Under the pieces are notes generated by a model that had not been told where the DNA came from, searched no databases, and was given only the letters and a program-made list of their open reading frames with translations. From Akkermansia sp. (GTDB taxonomy: Bacteria > Verrucomicrobiota > Verrucomicrobiia > Verrucomicrobiales > Akkermansiaceae), in assembly GCF_020860705.1 (NCBI RefSeq), contig NZ_JAJBTT010000019.1:1-64000 (forward strand): a stretch of DNA of 64,000 bases, written 5' to 3'. This document shows, piece by piece, positions 1 to 8,290 of this stretch (position 1 is its first letter; each line of letters opens with the position of its first letter). Both the position numbers and the translations under genes were made by a program.

Positions 1-310
1 TTTTCAGGAACAGCAGGATGCACCCGGCCGCCAGCCCCCCCACCACCGGAATGAACAGCCTCCATTCAGGCTCCACCTGGGAAAAGGTGCCCACGCGGGA
101 ATCCGACCAGATGCCCGTGAGCAACCATTGGATCACTTCCACCATCCTCTCAAAAAAGAGGGACATGCTGGCCCCTACCACCCCCACGACCACGGCCCAT
201 ACGTACGTGACCTGCCTTTCCCCTATCTTCCAATGATGGAACAGTCTTAAAATCCACCCGTACCAGACGGAATCCGGTGGGGGAGGAGGCTGGGGAGAGG
301 CGGAATTCAT
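1..310 (-). CDS. ClC-family chloride channel/transporter, N-terminal part (cut by window edge)
   Basis: The frame is open from an ATG at 310 to the window edge, giving about 103 residues. After a proline-rich cytoplasmic start (MNSASPQPPPPDS) comes a charged stretch and then a hydrophobic helix (VTYVWAVVVGVVGASMSLFF) followed by FERMVEVIQWLL. A second hydrophobic helix (FIPVVGGLAAGCILLFL) ends at the edge. This helix/amphipathic/helix layout with a glycine-rich second helix is typical of the start of ClC chloride channels and H+/Cl- exchangers. The selectivity-filter motifs lie outside the window, so the family call is an inference. No clear ribosome binding site precedes the ATG. Another polytopic membrane protein remains possible. 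Confidence 0.55.
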   Translation of the reverse strand, partial: MNSASPQPPPPPDSVWYGWILRLFHHWKIGERQVTYVWAVVVGVVGASMSLFFERMVEVIQWLLTGIWSDSRVGTFSQVEPEWRLFIPVVGGLAAGCILLFLK

Positions 311-519
311 GGGCAAAGCGGCAATAGTACTCCATTGTGACAAAAAAATACCCCCTGATGTTCGATACCGCAGGAAATAGCTGCCTGCCCCGCCCCGGAA
401 AGCCTGCGAATGGCAGCCATGAGCAGGGGTCCCCTTCCTCCGGAGAACGTTCCGGCCCGGCAAAGGTCTTGCACCGGGCCGCAAACCTGCTACACCGGAA
501 GTAACCCATCCCCACCACC

Positions 520-1110
520 ATGCCCAACCAACCCCAGCGACGGGTATTCCCGAGCTTCCGGAAACTGGCGCTTCCGGTGATTGCCTGCACCATCCTTGGC
601 AGCCAGCTGCATGGAGTCAGGCATGCTGCGTCCGTCTGGCCCACGGAACGGGAAGTGCTCTCCAGCCATTCCATCTTCGGGCAGCCGGGAGACCCGGACT
701 CCCTGGTCACCATCCCCCTGCCCTATCCATTAAGACCGTCATGGGACATGGATACGGAACTCACTTCCATCACCTGCCACCGTTTCATCGCCGCTCCGCT
801 CATCCGGATTTTCCAACGAACGCTGGAACATTACGGCATGGAACGCATCCGCGAACTGCGGCTGGACGTTTACGGCGGCTGCTTCAATAACCGGCCCATC
901 CGCGGAGGTTCCCGCCCGTCCCTGCACGCGTGGGGCATTGCCGTGGACCTGGACCCCGAACGCAACACCCTGTACATGAGCGCGCCGGAAGCCGCTTTTT
1001 CCGGCCCGGAATATGATGCCTTCTGGTCCATCGTGGAAAGGGAGGGAGCCTTTTCCCTGGGCCGTGGGCGGAATTACGACTGGATGCATTTCCAGTTCGC
1101 CCGGCCGTGA
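520..1110 (+). CDS. M15-family (VanY/endolysin-like) peptidoglycan peptidase, exported
   Basis: This 196-residue protein has an N-terminal basic region and hydrophobic segment (LALPVIACTILGSQL), probably a signal peptide or anchor. The C-terminal half carries the zinc motif of the M15 D-Ala-D-Ala carboxypeptidase / L-Ala-D-Glu endopeptidase family: SLHAWGIAVDLD, with His136 and Asp143 as likely ligands, and DWMHFQF with His190 as the third ligand. Such enzymes cut the stem peptide of peptidoglycan in the periplasm. The spacing and compact size resemble the M15_4 (phage endolysin-like) subgroup. It stands alone between two minus-strand genes, so it is probably monocistronic. The family is firm from the motifs; the exact bond cut cannot be read from sequence. 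Confidence 0.8.
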   Translation: MPNQPQRRVFPSFRKLALPVIACTILGSQLHGVRHAASVWPTEREVLSSHSIFGQPGDPDSLVTIPLPYPLRPSWDMDTELTSITCHRFIAAPLIRIFQRTLEHYGMERIRELRLDVYGGCFNNRPIRGGSRPSLHAWGIAVDLDPERNTLYMSAPEAAFSGPEYDAFWSIVEREGAFSLGRGRNYDWMHFQFARP

Positions 1111-1155
1111 ACGGCCTGCGCGGGAAATCTCCGCTGCACCGCAACGGACCGGACG

Positions 1156-1944
1156 TCAGAAGGTATATTTCAGGTTGATGCCGTAATAAAAATCATCCCC
1201 CAGGTCCCTCTGCTTCACCACGGTCAGCGCCTGGCTGTAATTGGTGAACAATTCCACGGTCAGGCGGGAGGTGGCGCGGAAGGTAAAGCTCAAATTGTAA
1301 TCCAGAGCGTTGGATCCGTGATGCACCACCGGCCCCACATATCCTCCATTGTAGCCATAACGCACCACGGCGTCCACGCGCACGCAATCCGCTATGTCTT
1401 CATGCATTCCTGCAAACACGGCATAATAGCCGCGGAACGTATGGTTGTTGTACTGCCAGTACAGGTCCGTACCGCTAAACCAGCGGTCGGAAAAATGATA
1501 GGTTGTCTTCAGCCCCGGACGCGGAATGCCCTTGTCCCCCGGGAAAACGAAGCTGTGTTCATACCAGGGCATGACCGTCCAGTTCCCCAGCTCCTTGATG
1601 TAATCCAGCCGGTATTTTAATTCCGCATGGTTCCGGTGGTCCGTGGAAACGCCGTACCATATTTTCCCCACCCACTCCTTATATTGAACCTCAGGAACGA
1701 ACGTGCAGAGAGAACCGTCCCACAGGTCCAGGCCCTCGCACTCGTACTTGCTGGCCCAGCCCGTCTGGAAACGCAGGTAAACCCGTTCATCCGCAGGTCC
1801 GGCCAGAGAAAGGGGATGGGGGCACGCCGTTTTCAAGTAGTAGGATTGATCCTGGCAAACCATCGAGGAGCCCCAGGCGCCCGTGCATGACAGCACGCCC
1901 GCGCAGACTGCCAGCAATAATTCCGTTGCAGAGTTCGTTTTCAT
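1156..1944 (-). CDS. Putative outer-membrane beta-barrel protein of unknown function
   Basis: This 262-residue protein has a signal peptide (LLLAVCAGVLSCTGAWGSS). The mature part is rich in alternating aromatic/polar strands (for example YWQYNNHTFRGYYAVFAG and LSFTFRATSRLTVELF) and ends in ...INLKYTF. A terminal phenylalanine after alternating hydrophobic residues is the usual BamA recognition signature of outer-membrane barrels. The size would fit a barrel of roughly 10-12 strands. Several cysteines lie in the N-terminal part of the mature protein and could form a disulfide. I do not recognise the family. The stop at 1156 is 46 bases from the stop of the convergent M15 gene. Confidence 0.6.
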   Translation of the reverse strand: MKTNSATELLLAVCAGVLSCTGAWGSSMVCQDQSYYLKTACPHPLSLAGPADERVYLRFQTGWASKYECEGLDLWDGSLCTFVPEVQYKEWVGKIWYGVSTDHRNHAELKYRLDYIKELGNWTVMPWYEHSFVFPGDKGIPRPGLKTTYHFSDRWFSGTDLYWQYNNHTFRGYYAVFAGMHEDIADCVRVDAVVRYGYNGGYVGPVVHHGSNALDYNLSFTFRATSRLTVELFTNYSQALTVVKQRDLGDDFYYGINLKYTF

Positions 1945-2183
1945 CTTTTTCCATAGTTGGATGGGAGTTTCCTGCGGCGGTACATCCGGACGCGGATGGA
2001 ACCCTTCTACGTTGTACCCCTTCTACGTTTTTTACTGCAAGCCGATATTCCGCCCGCAGCCGGATAAAACGCCTCCAGAAGACGGGACCCCTATGGAAAA
2101 AACAATATTCAGTTCCCAGATCCAGAAAAACAAATTCCCGCTGAAAGATTGTGCCGGCAGTCTTTGTACCTGGTATTGAACAT

Positions 2184-4181
2184 ATGAAGCTCCTCATTCC
2201 CGCCCTCGTCTTCTCCGCCTGCCTTCCTGCGGCATTTTCTCAAGAACAGATCATCCCGAAGCCGGCTGAAATCACGCTGTTAAAAGGGACCCCGGCCCGG
2301 CTCACCCCAGCCTCCGCCATCGTATCAACCACGCATGACAAGCCCTTTCTGAACCGCGCCAGGCAATTGCAGCAGATGCTCAGCAAAGGGACCGGTCTTC
2401 CCCTCCCCCTTAAAACACCGCAGGAAGCTCCAAAAAACGGCACCTGCATTATCATTAAAAAAGACCCGTCCCTGGCCTCCAGGGGAGAGGAAGCCTATTC
2501 CATCCAATCCTCCCCGGAGGGAATTATTCTTTCCGCCGCCCATGCCAAAGGCATTTTTTATGCCGGCCAAAGCCTGATCCAAATGATGCCCGTTATCTTC
2601 CACGACAAGAAGGCGGACAAATCCTCCGTGAAATGGAACATTTCCGGAACTCCATTTAAAATGGTGGACTATCCGCGTTTTTCCTGGCGCGCCCTGATGG
2701 TGGACGAAGGCCGCCATTTCTTTGGAGAAAAAGTCATCAAGCAGATCATTGACCAAATGGCGCTGCTGAAGATGAACACGCTCCACTGGCACCTGACGGA
2801 CGATGCAGGCTGGCGCATTGAAATTAAAAAATATCCCCGGCTCACTTCCATCGGCTCCAAACGCAGGGAAACGGAAATAGGCACCTGGAACAGCGGCAAA
2901 TCAGACGGAAAGCCGCATGAAGGCTTTTATACGCAGAAGCAGATCAGGGACATCGTGCAGTATGCGGCGCAGCGCAATATCACCATCGTCCCGGAAATTG
3001 AAATGCCGGGCCACGCCAGCGCCGCCAGCGTGGCCTACCCGTTCCTGAGCCTTAAATCACCCGCGGAGGTTCCCACCACCTTCATTGTAAACACGGCTTT
3101 TGACCCTACCTCTGAAAAGACTTATGCCTTTCTTTCCGACGTGCTTGACGAAGTCGTGGCGCTGTTCCCCGGCAAGATCATCCATATCGGCGGGGATGAA
3201 GTACGCTATGACAAGCAGTGGAAGGGTGTTCCGGAAATTGAGAAGTTCATGAAAAAGAACAACATGAAGAGTTATGCGGACGTCCAGATGTACTTCACCA
3301 ACCGCATGTCCGGAATCGTCGCCAAAAAAGGACGCCGCATGATGGGATGGAATGAAATTTACGGCCATGACGTCAATGGGGACGGCGGAGGCAAAGCCGG
3401 CGCCAAGCTGGACACAAACGCCGTCATCCATTTCTGGAAAGGCGACACCAACCTGGGCAAAAACGCCATCAGGGATGGCCACGAGATCGTCAATTCCCTT
3501 CACAGTTCCACCTACCTTGACTACAGCTACGGCAGCATCCCCCTGCAAAAGGCATACGGCTTTGAGCCCATCTTCCCTGGCCTGGAGGAACAGTACCATT
3601 CCAAGGTCAAGGGGTTGGGCGCCCAGCTATGGACGGAATGGATAGCCACTCCGGAGCGGCTGCACTACCAGGCATTCCCAAGGGCCTGCGCCTTTGCGGA
3701 AGTGGGCTGGACTCCCGCTGGCAGGAAGGATTTTCCCGATTTCAAGAAGCGTTTAAAGGAATATGGCGAACGCATGGACCTGATGGGCATCCACTATGCC
3801 AAAGACATCGTGGATCAAATAGACAAATCCGACTTTTTCAACACTCCCCGGCTCGGGGGCTGGACTCCGGACAGCGTAGCCGACAAGAAACTTTCCCTGG
3901 ATGCCTCCAAGCTGATCAAATCCCCCGGCAGGTATACGATCACCCTGCTCTATGAAAAAGGAGCAAACGCCGTTGAAATAGAATCCGTGGCCTTATATGA
4001 AGGAAACAGGGAAATAGCCCGGGACACCCACCCCGGCAAAAGTGGAACCCAAAAGGAAAACATCCGTTACATCCTGAACGTTCCGGCCGTCAAAGACGGC
4101 GCCACCTATACAGTAAAAGCCAAACTCAGCGGCTCCGGGGGCGACGATTCCTACGGCACCGTTTATGGTGAACTGCCATAA
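2184..4181 (+). CDS. Beta-N-acetylhexosaminidase, glycoside hydrolase family 20, secreted
   Basis: The enzyme removes terminal beta-linked GlcNAc or GalNAc from glycans such as mucin O-glycans. The chosen ATG at 2184 gives a clean signal peptide (MKLLIPALVFSACLPAAFSQ); an upstream in-frame ATG at 2151 would put 11 unlikely residues before it. Domain order is an N-terminal GH20b-like domain (about residues 20-160), then the GH20 TIM barrel with FSWRALMVDEGRHFFG, LHWHLTDDAGWRIEIK, PEIEMPGHASAA and the catalytic pair in HIGGDEV (Asp338-Glu339), then a C-terminal beta-sandwich-like region. In GH20 the Asp orients the substrate acetamido group and the Glu is the acid. Length (665 residues) fits secreted gut-bacterial members. 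No lipobox is seen. Exact linkage preference cannot be told. Confidence 0.93.
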   Translation: MKLLIPALVFSACLPAAFSQEQIIPKPAEITLLKGTPARLTPASAIVSTTHDKPFLNRARQLQQMLSKGTGLPLPLKTPQEAPKNGTCIIIKKDPSLASRGEEAYSIQSSPEGIILSAAHAKGIFYAGQSLIQMMPVIFHDKKADKSSVKWNISGTPFKMVDYPRFSWRALMVDEGRHFFGEKVIKQIIDQMALLKMNTLHWHLTDDAGWRIEIKKYPRLTSIGSKRRETEIGTWNSGKSDGKPHEGFYTQKQIRDIVQYAAQRNITIVPEIEMPGHASAASVAYPFLSLKSPAEVPTTFIVNTAFDPTSEKTYAFLSDVLDEVVALFPGKIIHIGGDEVRYDKQWKGVPEIEKFMKKNNMKSYADVQMYFTNRMSGIVAKKGRRMMGWNEIYGHDVNGDGGGKAGAKLDTNAVIHFWKGDTNLGKNAIRDGHEIVNSLHSSTYLDYSYGSIPLQKAYGFEPIFPGLEEQYHSKVKGLGAQLWTEWIATPERLHYQAFPRACAFAEVGWTPAGRKDFPDFKKRLKEYGERMDLMGIHYAKDIVDQIDKSDFFNTPRLGGWTPDSVADKKLSLDASKLIKSPGRYTITLLYEKGANAVEIESVALYEGNREIARDTHPGKSGTQKENIRYILNVPAVKDGATYTVKAKLSGSGGDDSYGTVYGELP

Positions 4182-4633
4182 CCTTTCCCTGGCCATCGGA
4201 ACCTGAACAGGCAAAAGCAGGCGGAACGTAAAACTCCTCCGGCTTTTTGGTGGGCTGGGAAGGAGTGCGCCTTCCTCCTTTCGCCAGCAAACCACGGAAA
4301 TGAAAGTCCATGTGGATGCCTGCGGTGGTTACCGGCAGCGTATGAAGTGCCGCAAGCGGGGCATTCCTCCCGGCATTCGGCAAAGACGTCCATCTCCCGG
4401 ACGGGCAGGATTTCCACCCCGGACAGGGAAAAGAGTTCCTTCTGCCAGTCACTGTATAAGGGTTTTCTTTAAAAGATGCCGGAGGCCGCCATTGGCGGCT
4501 CCCCGGCATCTGAATAACCGGAATCAACGGACAAGGATCTTTATCCGCGGAAACCAGCATCATCCATCAGCGGCTCTTTCCATGTGAGAGCGCGTCATTC
4601 ATCCGCCAATGAAACGGAGAATCCGGACGCAGC
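4182..4633. other. Intergenic region between convergent genes
   Basis: These 452 bases hold the downstream end of the hexosaminidase transcript and the terminator of the opposite-strand operon at 4470-4511. A small 6-bp hairpin (GGAAGG, loop, CCTTCC) at 4258-4275, followed by a pyrimidine-rich run, might end the hexosaminidase mRNA, but it is weak. No gene was convincing here. Confidence 0.5.
4470..4511 (-). terminator. Rho-independent terminator of the propeller-protein operon
   Basis: A long hairpin pairs AGATGCCGG (4474-4482) with CCGGCATCT (4503-4511) and GCCGCC with GGCGGC around a three-base loop. Read on the minus strand it is followed by CTTTTAAAG. It lies 123 bases beyond the stop of the gene at 4634. 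Confidence 0.65.
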
Positions 4634-5161
4634 TCACAATTCACCCAGCATCTTCTCCACGTACTGGAAAAAGATGCTGCCGTCCTCCCCGCTGACGCCA
4701 TAATCTTTGACATCCTCAATATTGGCATTCTTAATGCGGGTGATGATATAGACTTTGGAGAACATAATCCCCCATTGCCCATACTTTTTGTTATCGAACC
4801 AGACGTGATGATCGTAGTATTGATCGAAATAGAGGGTTCCTCCGTCGTCCGGATCGGCAATCGGACCGCAGTATTTAACAATAATGTGGCTGATGCCCTT
4901 GTAGCACCATTCCCTGCCGCATTGCGGATTTTTGGAAAGGGTGGTACTCATCGCAATGGTGGTGTCTGTAATATCATAGGACATTTGATCCTCATCATGA
5001 TATTTGATTCCTTTTTGAGGCAGGTTGATCTGGTTTTTGATGATGACACCATCATAAATGAGGCGTCCTCCTTTCCAGTCCGTTTCCGGTGGCGCTATTT
5101 CCCCCTGCAGGAAGCAAGTCCCTGAGAGAGAAACCATAATTGCACAGGCAATTTTGTTCAT
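4634..5161 (-). CDS. Small secreted protein of unknown function, coupled to the propeller gene
   Basis: This 175-residue protein has a short signal peptide (MNKIACAIMVSLSGTCFLQG). I do not recognise the mature domain; it is rich in Tyr, Ile and Asp and has three cysteines within about 20 residues (CGREWCYKG and KYCG). Its ATG overlaps the TGA of the upstream beta-propeller gene (ATGA, 5158-5161), so the two are almost certainly translationally coupled in one mRNA and may act together outside the cytoplasm. Function unknown. Confidence 0.7.
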   Translation of the reverse strand: MNKIACAIMVSLSGTCFLQGEIAPPETDWKGGRLIYDGVIIKNQINLPQKGIKYHDEDQMSYDITDTTIAMSTTLSKNPQCGREWCYKGISHIIVKYCGPIADPDDGGTLYFDQYYDHHVWFDNKKYGQWGIMFSKVYIITRIKNANIEDVKDYGVSGEDGSIFFQYVEKMLGEL

Positions 5162-7746
5162 TGTTGCTTTCTATTTTGTTGTTGTTTTAACAATTCCTTT
5201 TTGAGGAATTCCTTCATTTCCTGAACAGATTTTTCAGGAGGGGTCTTCGCATCGTCCCGGTACTGCCGCCAGTCGATATGCAGCTTGGCCATGAGGCGCA
5301 ATTCCCGGAGTGAGAAAGGAACGGTGCCCGGGGCATTAGGCATGAAATCCCGTGACCGGTTGCCGATGTAATAAATCTGGCTCTGGTCCCATGCACGCTT
5401 CATGGTTTCATCAAAGGAAGCCCTCACGCGGTCGTCACTGACTTTGGCTTCCCACTGGAGGCAATCCGCCAGGCAGCCACCCTCCGCACGGCTCTCCCGG
5501 GCCTGCCGCCACAGGGAAAGAATATACCTGTTCTGAAGACTGCACGCCGCCGGCGTCAGGTACTTGCGCGTGTATTGCAGTTCATACAGGGGCTTGCACA
5601 CGACTTTTTCCCTCTGCCCCAGCGTGGCTCCATTCACTCTCTCGGGCGTGGGAACAATGCCCGCAAACTGACCAGACACGTAATAGGGCAGTTCCTCCGG
5701 AACGCGGATTTCCCATGGGATCCTTTCATTCACAAATACGCCGTTTAAAATGGTATTGAAGGAACCGTTCCGGCAAACACGGAACAAGTAAATCCCCCCT
5801 TTTCTGCACATGAATCTTTTATAAACTCCGGACCCCGCAAACCGGGAAACGCGCGTGCGCGCCTCCACCGGGAATGAATACCACTGCTCCATGGCGGCGG
5901 TCAGCTCCTTCCCCCGCTTGTTCCGTTCTCCTATCGCAAGATCCCCCTCAATATTAAACTGGAACACGAGGGGGGCGGTGGAAGGATGCCTTCTGGCTTC
6001 CACCACGTAATCCCGCCTGGATTCATTGGAAAGATACCCGTTGGGATTGTAGAAATACAGGGCTACTTCATGAACGCCTTCCGGCACTTCCACAGCGACC
6101 CAGATATCGGGACCGTCCACAAAGGACGGGTACGCTTCCCCGTGGTCGTCCCATTCCGCCTCCGTCCGCACGGAATCCGTAGGGTCGAAAAGAATGTTAC
6201 GGTTATCATTTTCCTTGATGCTGTGCACCCACCAGCGCAGGGCGTCCCCCTTGTTGCGGTTGAGCCCCATCAATCCCTGAATCCAGTAAGAAGACAAGGC
6301 CCCCTTGTACCCGGGATAACCAGGAACGGAGGAAAGGGTACGGAACGACACAGTCTTGGCCGTAAACTCGGAATTGCTCATCGGGGCGTTTGTGGCGCAC
6401 AGCGTGGCGCGCGTCAGGCCGTACCTTCCGCACCAGTCTCCTTTCGTGGTCCAATCCTCCCCACGGAACACAATGCTCTTGCCCGCATGCGCATCCACCC
6501 CCAGCTTTTCCAGCCTATTAAGAACCATGGCCGGATCTTCCATCTGTGCCGGGGAGGGAAATGCAATCTCCCCATCCTGCTGCTTCCTGTCCAGTTGATA
6601 AGACAGGGTCCCCTTGTTCAAACCGACAAATCCCCGCCCATACGTCGCCGCCCAGACGCTTCCGTCCCCCAGAGCCAGGAGGGAGGATACATCTGTGTTT
6701 TCCAGCCCCTTCCTTATCCTCCGGCGCACCGTCATCCTTTCGGCATCCAGAACATCCACTCCCTGTGTCCGGTAACCGATGAAAATATGTTTTCCCTGCT
6801 GAATAATTGAGGATACGAAATCCTCAGACAGCATCCTGGAATCCCCCTCTCCCGGAACGGCGGTCTTCCGCACGGCGGAACCATACAGATGATTGTTCTT
6901 CTGGGCATAATCACGTCCCCGCATAAAACGCCATGAACTGATGCCGTTGCTGTACGCCAGTCCGGAGCAGGTGCCTACCAGCACCTGGTCCTTTTCCGTA
7001 CAGGCCAGAACATTGCAGGTATTGGAAGGCAGTCCGTCCCCATACGACTGGTACGGCTGCCGGGCAAACTGCTTGGTATCCCAGTACCAGGGCGCCTGCA
7101 CGTTCTTCCACTGCATGTATCCTGATTTGAGCGGCGAGCAGGATACGCCACCGCACGCATAAGCCAGCCACAAATTCCCCCTGGTATCAAAGCCCGCGGA
7201 AGCTACTTGGTCTTCCACCAGTCCCGTGGACCGGTCCAGCGTTTTCCAGGAATCATTTCCCGGATTGTAAATGGATACGCCGCCGGACGTAGCAACCGCT
7301 ACCTCCCCGGAAACGGGAGAAACGGCCAGCGCATACACATGCTCGCCATTCAGGGCGTTGCTGCGGTCATACGTCTTCCACTCCCTTCCATTGAAGACGG
7401 CCACGCCGCTGTCGTCCGTGCCCGCCCATATCCGGCCCTGCCTGTCTTCCGCAATGCAGGTGAAATTCTTCCCTTTAGGAAAACCGGAATAATAATCCAT
7501 ATTGAGCCAGGACTTTTCATACGACCGATCTCCAACCTGAAGGCGGTAAACGCTTTCCTTCTCCCCTACCGCCCAAATGGAGCCGTCGCCAGCCACCAGG
7601 GTTCCACGGATAAACCGCACCGGGCATTCAGGCAATTGTTCCGGCACCTGGACGGATATGACGTTGCCTGCAGACCATGATCCCAACAAGGGGAGCACCA
7701 GCATCACTGTTCCTACGAAATATTTTAATTTTATAAACATAACCAA
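5158..7746 (-). CDS. Secreted seven-unit beta-propeller protein (two-component-regulator propeller repeats)
   Basis: This 862-residue protein has a hydrophobic signal segment (VGTVMLVLPLLGSWSAGN). The N-terminal half contains about seven repeats of the regulator-propeller (Reg_prop) type, for example GSIWAVGE, GRIWAGTDDSGVAVFNG, GEVAVATSGGVSIYN, GNLWLAYACGGV, DQVLVGTCSGLAYSNG, KHIFIGYRTQGVDVLD and GSVWAATYGRGFVGLN. These repeats usually form the periplasmic sensor of hybrid two-component systems in Bacteroidetes. Here no transmembrane helix, kinase or receiver follows. Instead there is a C-terminal half of about 450 residues that I do not recognise, ending in a charged helix (EKSVQEMKEFLKKELLKQQQ). 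A promoter lies at 7768-7796. A second in-frame ATG at 7740 is an equally good start. Confidence 0.75.
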   Translation of the reverse strand: MVMFIKLKYFVGTVMLVLPLLGSWSAGNVISVQVPEQLPECPVRFIRGTLVAGDGSIWAVGEKESVYRLQVGDRSYEKSWLNMDYYSGFPKGKNFTCIAEDRQGRIWAGTDDSGVAVFNGREWKTYDRSNALNGEHVYALAVSPVSGEVAVATSGGVSIYNPGNDSWKTLDRSTGLVEDQVASAGFDTRGNLWLAYACGGVSCSPLKSGYMQWKNVQAPWYWDTKQFARQPYQSYGDGLPSNTCNVLACTEKDQVLVGTCSGLAYSNGISSWRFMRGRDYAQKNNHLYGSAVRKTAVPGEGDSRMLSEDFVSSIIQQGKHIFIGYRTQGVDVLDAERMTVRRRIRKGLENTDVSSLLALGDGSVWAATYGRGFVGLNKGTLSYQLDRKQQDGEIAFPSPAQMEDPAMVLNRLEKLGVDAHAGKSIVFRGEDWTTKGDWCGRYGLTRATLCATNAPMSNSEFTAKTVSFRTLSSVPGYPGYKGALSSYWIQGLMGLNRNKGDALRWWVHSIKENDNRNILFDPTDSVRTEAEWDDHGEAYPSFVDGPDIWVAVEVPEGVHEVALYFYNPNGYLSNESRRDYVVEARRHPSTAPLVFQFNIEGDLAIGERNKRGKELTAAMEQWYSFPVEARTRVSRFAGSGVYKRFMCRKGGIYLFRVCRNGSFNTILNGVFVNERIPWEIRVPEELPYYVSGQFAGIVPTPERVNGATLGQREKVVCKPLYELQYTRKYLTPAACSLQNRYILSLWRQARESRAEGGCLADCLQWEAKVSDDRVRASFDETMKRAWDQSQIYYIGNRSRDFMPNAPGTVPFSLRELRLMAKLHIDWRQYRDDAKTPPEKSVQEMKEFLKKELLKQQQNRKQQ

Positions 7747-7767
7747 TTTTTTCCTGATTATTATATG

Positions 7768-7796
7768 AGAATATTACCGCATTTTACCTTCGTCAA
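7768..7796 (-). promoter_or_regulatory. Sigma-70-type promoter of the propeller operon
   Basis: On the minus strand TTGACG (7796-7791) is followed after exactly 17 bases by TATTCT (7773-7768). This predicts a transcript start near 7761, about 15 bases before the ATG at 7746. Confidence 0.5.
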
Positions 7797-8064
7797 CCCA
7801 TTTTAAATTTATTCTCAATTTTATCCAAATAAAAAACCGCACAATCCATTTACCGTTAGATACATAAGTCATTTAATATATGTTAGTTATAAATATTTTT
7901 TGGTTTTGGAAACAGCCCCGCTACAGCCGTTCCAGGCCTGAACGGAAAAATAGAGAGTCTCCGTTTAAAAGCGCCGCCAAACCGTTCTTCCCCACCCCCA
8001 ATTTTGGCATCAAATACGATGAGCCATTTTCACCAACATCGAATTCGGAATCCGCCGCAACGCG

Positions 8065-8084
8065 CTTAATATTTAAATATTAAG
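8065..8084. repeat. 20-base perfect palindrome
   Basis: CTTAATATTTAAATATTAAG is identical to its own reverse complement. It lies about 105 bases upstream of the -35 box of the PEP-CTERM gene promoter and could bind a dimeric regulator or extrude as a cruciform. Confidence 0.5.
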
Positions 8085-8187
8085 ACTATCAGTCAGTTAT
8101 GATTTAATTATTTTTATTATTAATCGCCATTCCTTCATTTTTCCCTAATCAAAATTTCTCTAACACGCTTTAAACCAAACTTTCCGG

Positions 8188-8216
8188 TTGACTTCGGATT
8201 CCGAATCCGATAAAAA
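8188..8216 (+). promoter_or_regulatory. Promoter with operator-like palindrome filling the -35/-10 spacer
   Basis: TTGACT (8188-8193) and TAAAAA (8211-8216) are separated by exactly 17 bases. Those 17 bases are a perfect inverted repeat, TCGGATTC-C-GAATCCGA (8194-8210). A regulator bound there would sit directly between the promoter boxes. The 12 bases ATTCGGAATCCG from this site recur at 8043-8054. A further inverted repeat, AGAAGGGA / TCCCTTCT (8228-8248), would lie at the very start of the mRNA. Confidence 0.55.
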
Positions 8217-8290
8217 CCGGGTATCGTAGAAGGGAGGCCTTCCCTTCTGAATTTAAATTGAATAATTTAAACTGTTATAACATCAATTTC

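Larger units (their letters stand above)
7747..8290. other. AT-rich divergent control region
   Basis: These 544 bases are much more AT-rich than the surroundings. They hold the promoter of the minus-strand propeller operon, a 20-base perfect AT palindrome (8065-8084), and the promoter with operator-like palindrome of the plus-strand PEP-CTERM gene. No gene seen. Confidence 0.7.

Noticed and set aside
4163-4417. Minus-strand frame containing ECREECPACGTSYAA, zinc-finger-like
   Set aside because: The first part reads plausibly, but the rest is unlike protein, there is a stop just upstream and it lies beyond an operon terminator. At most a remnant.
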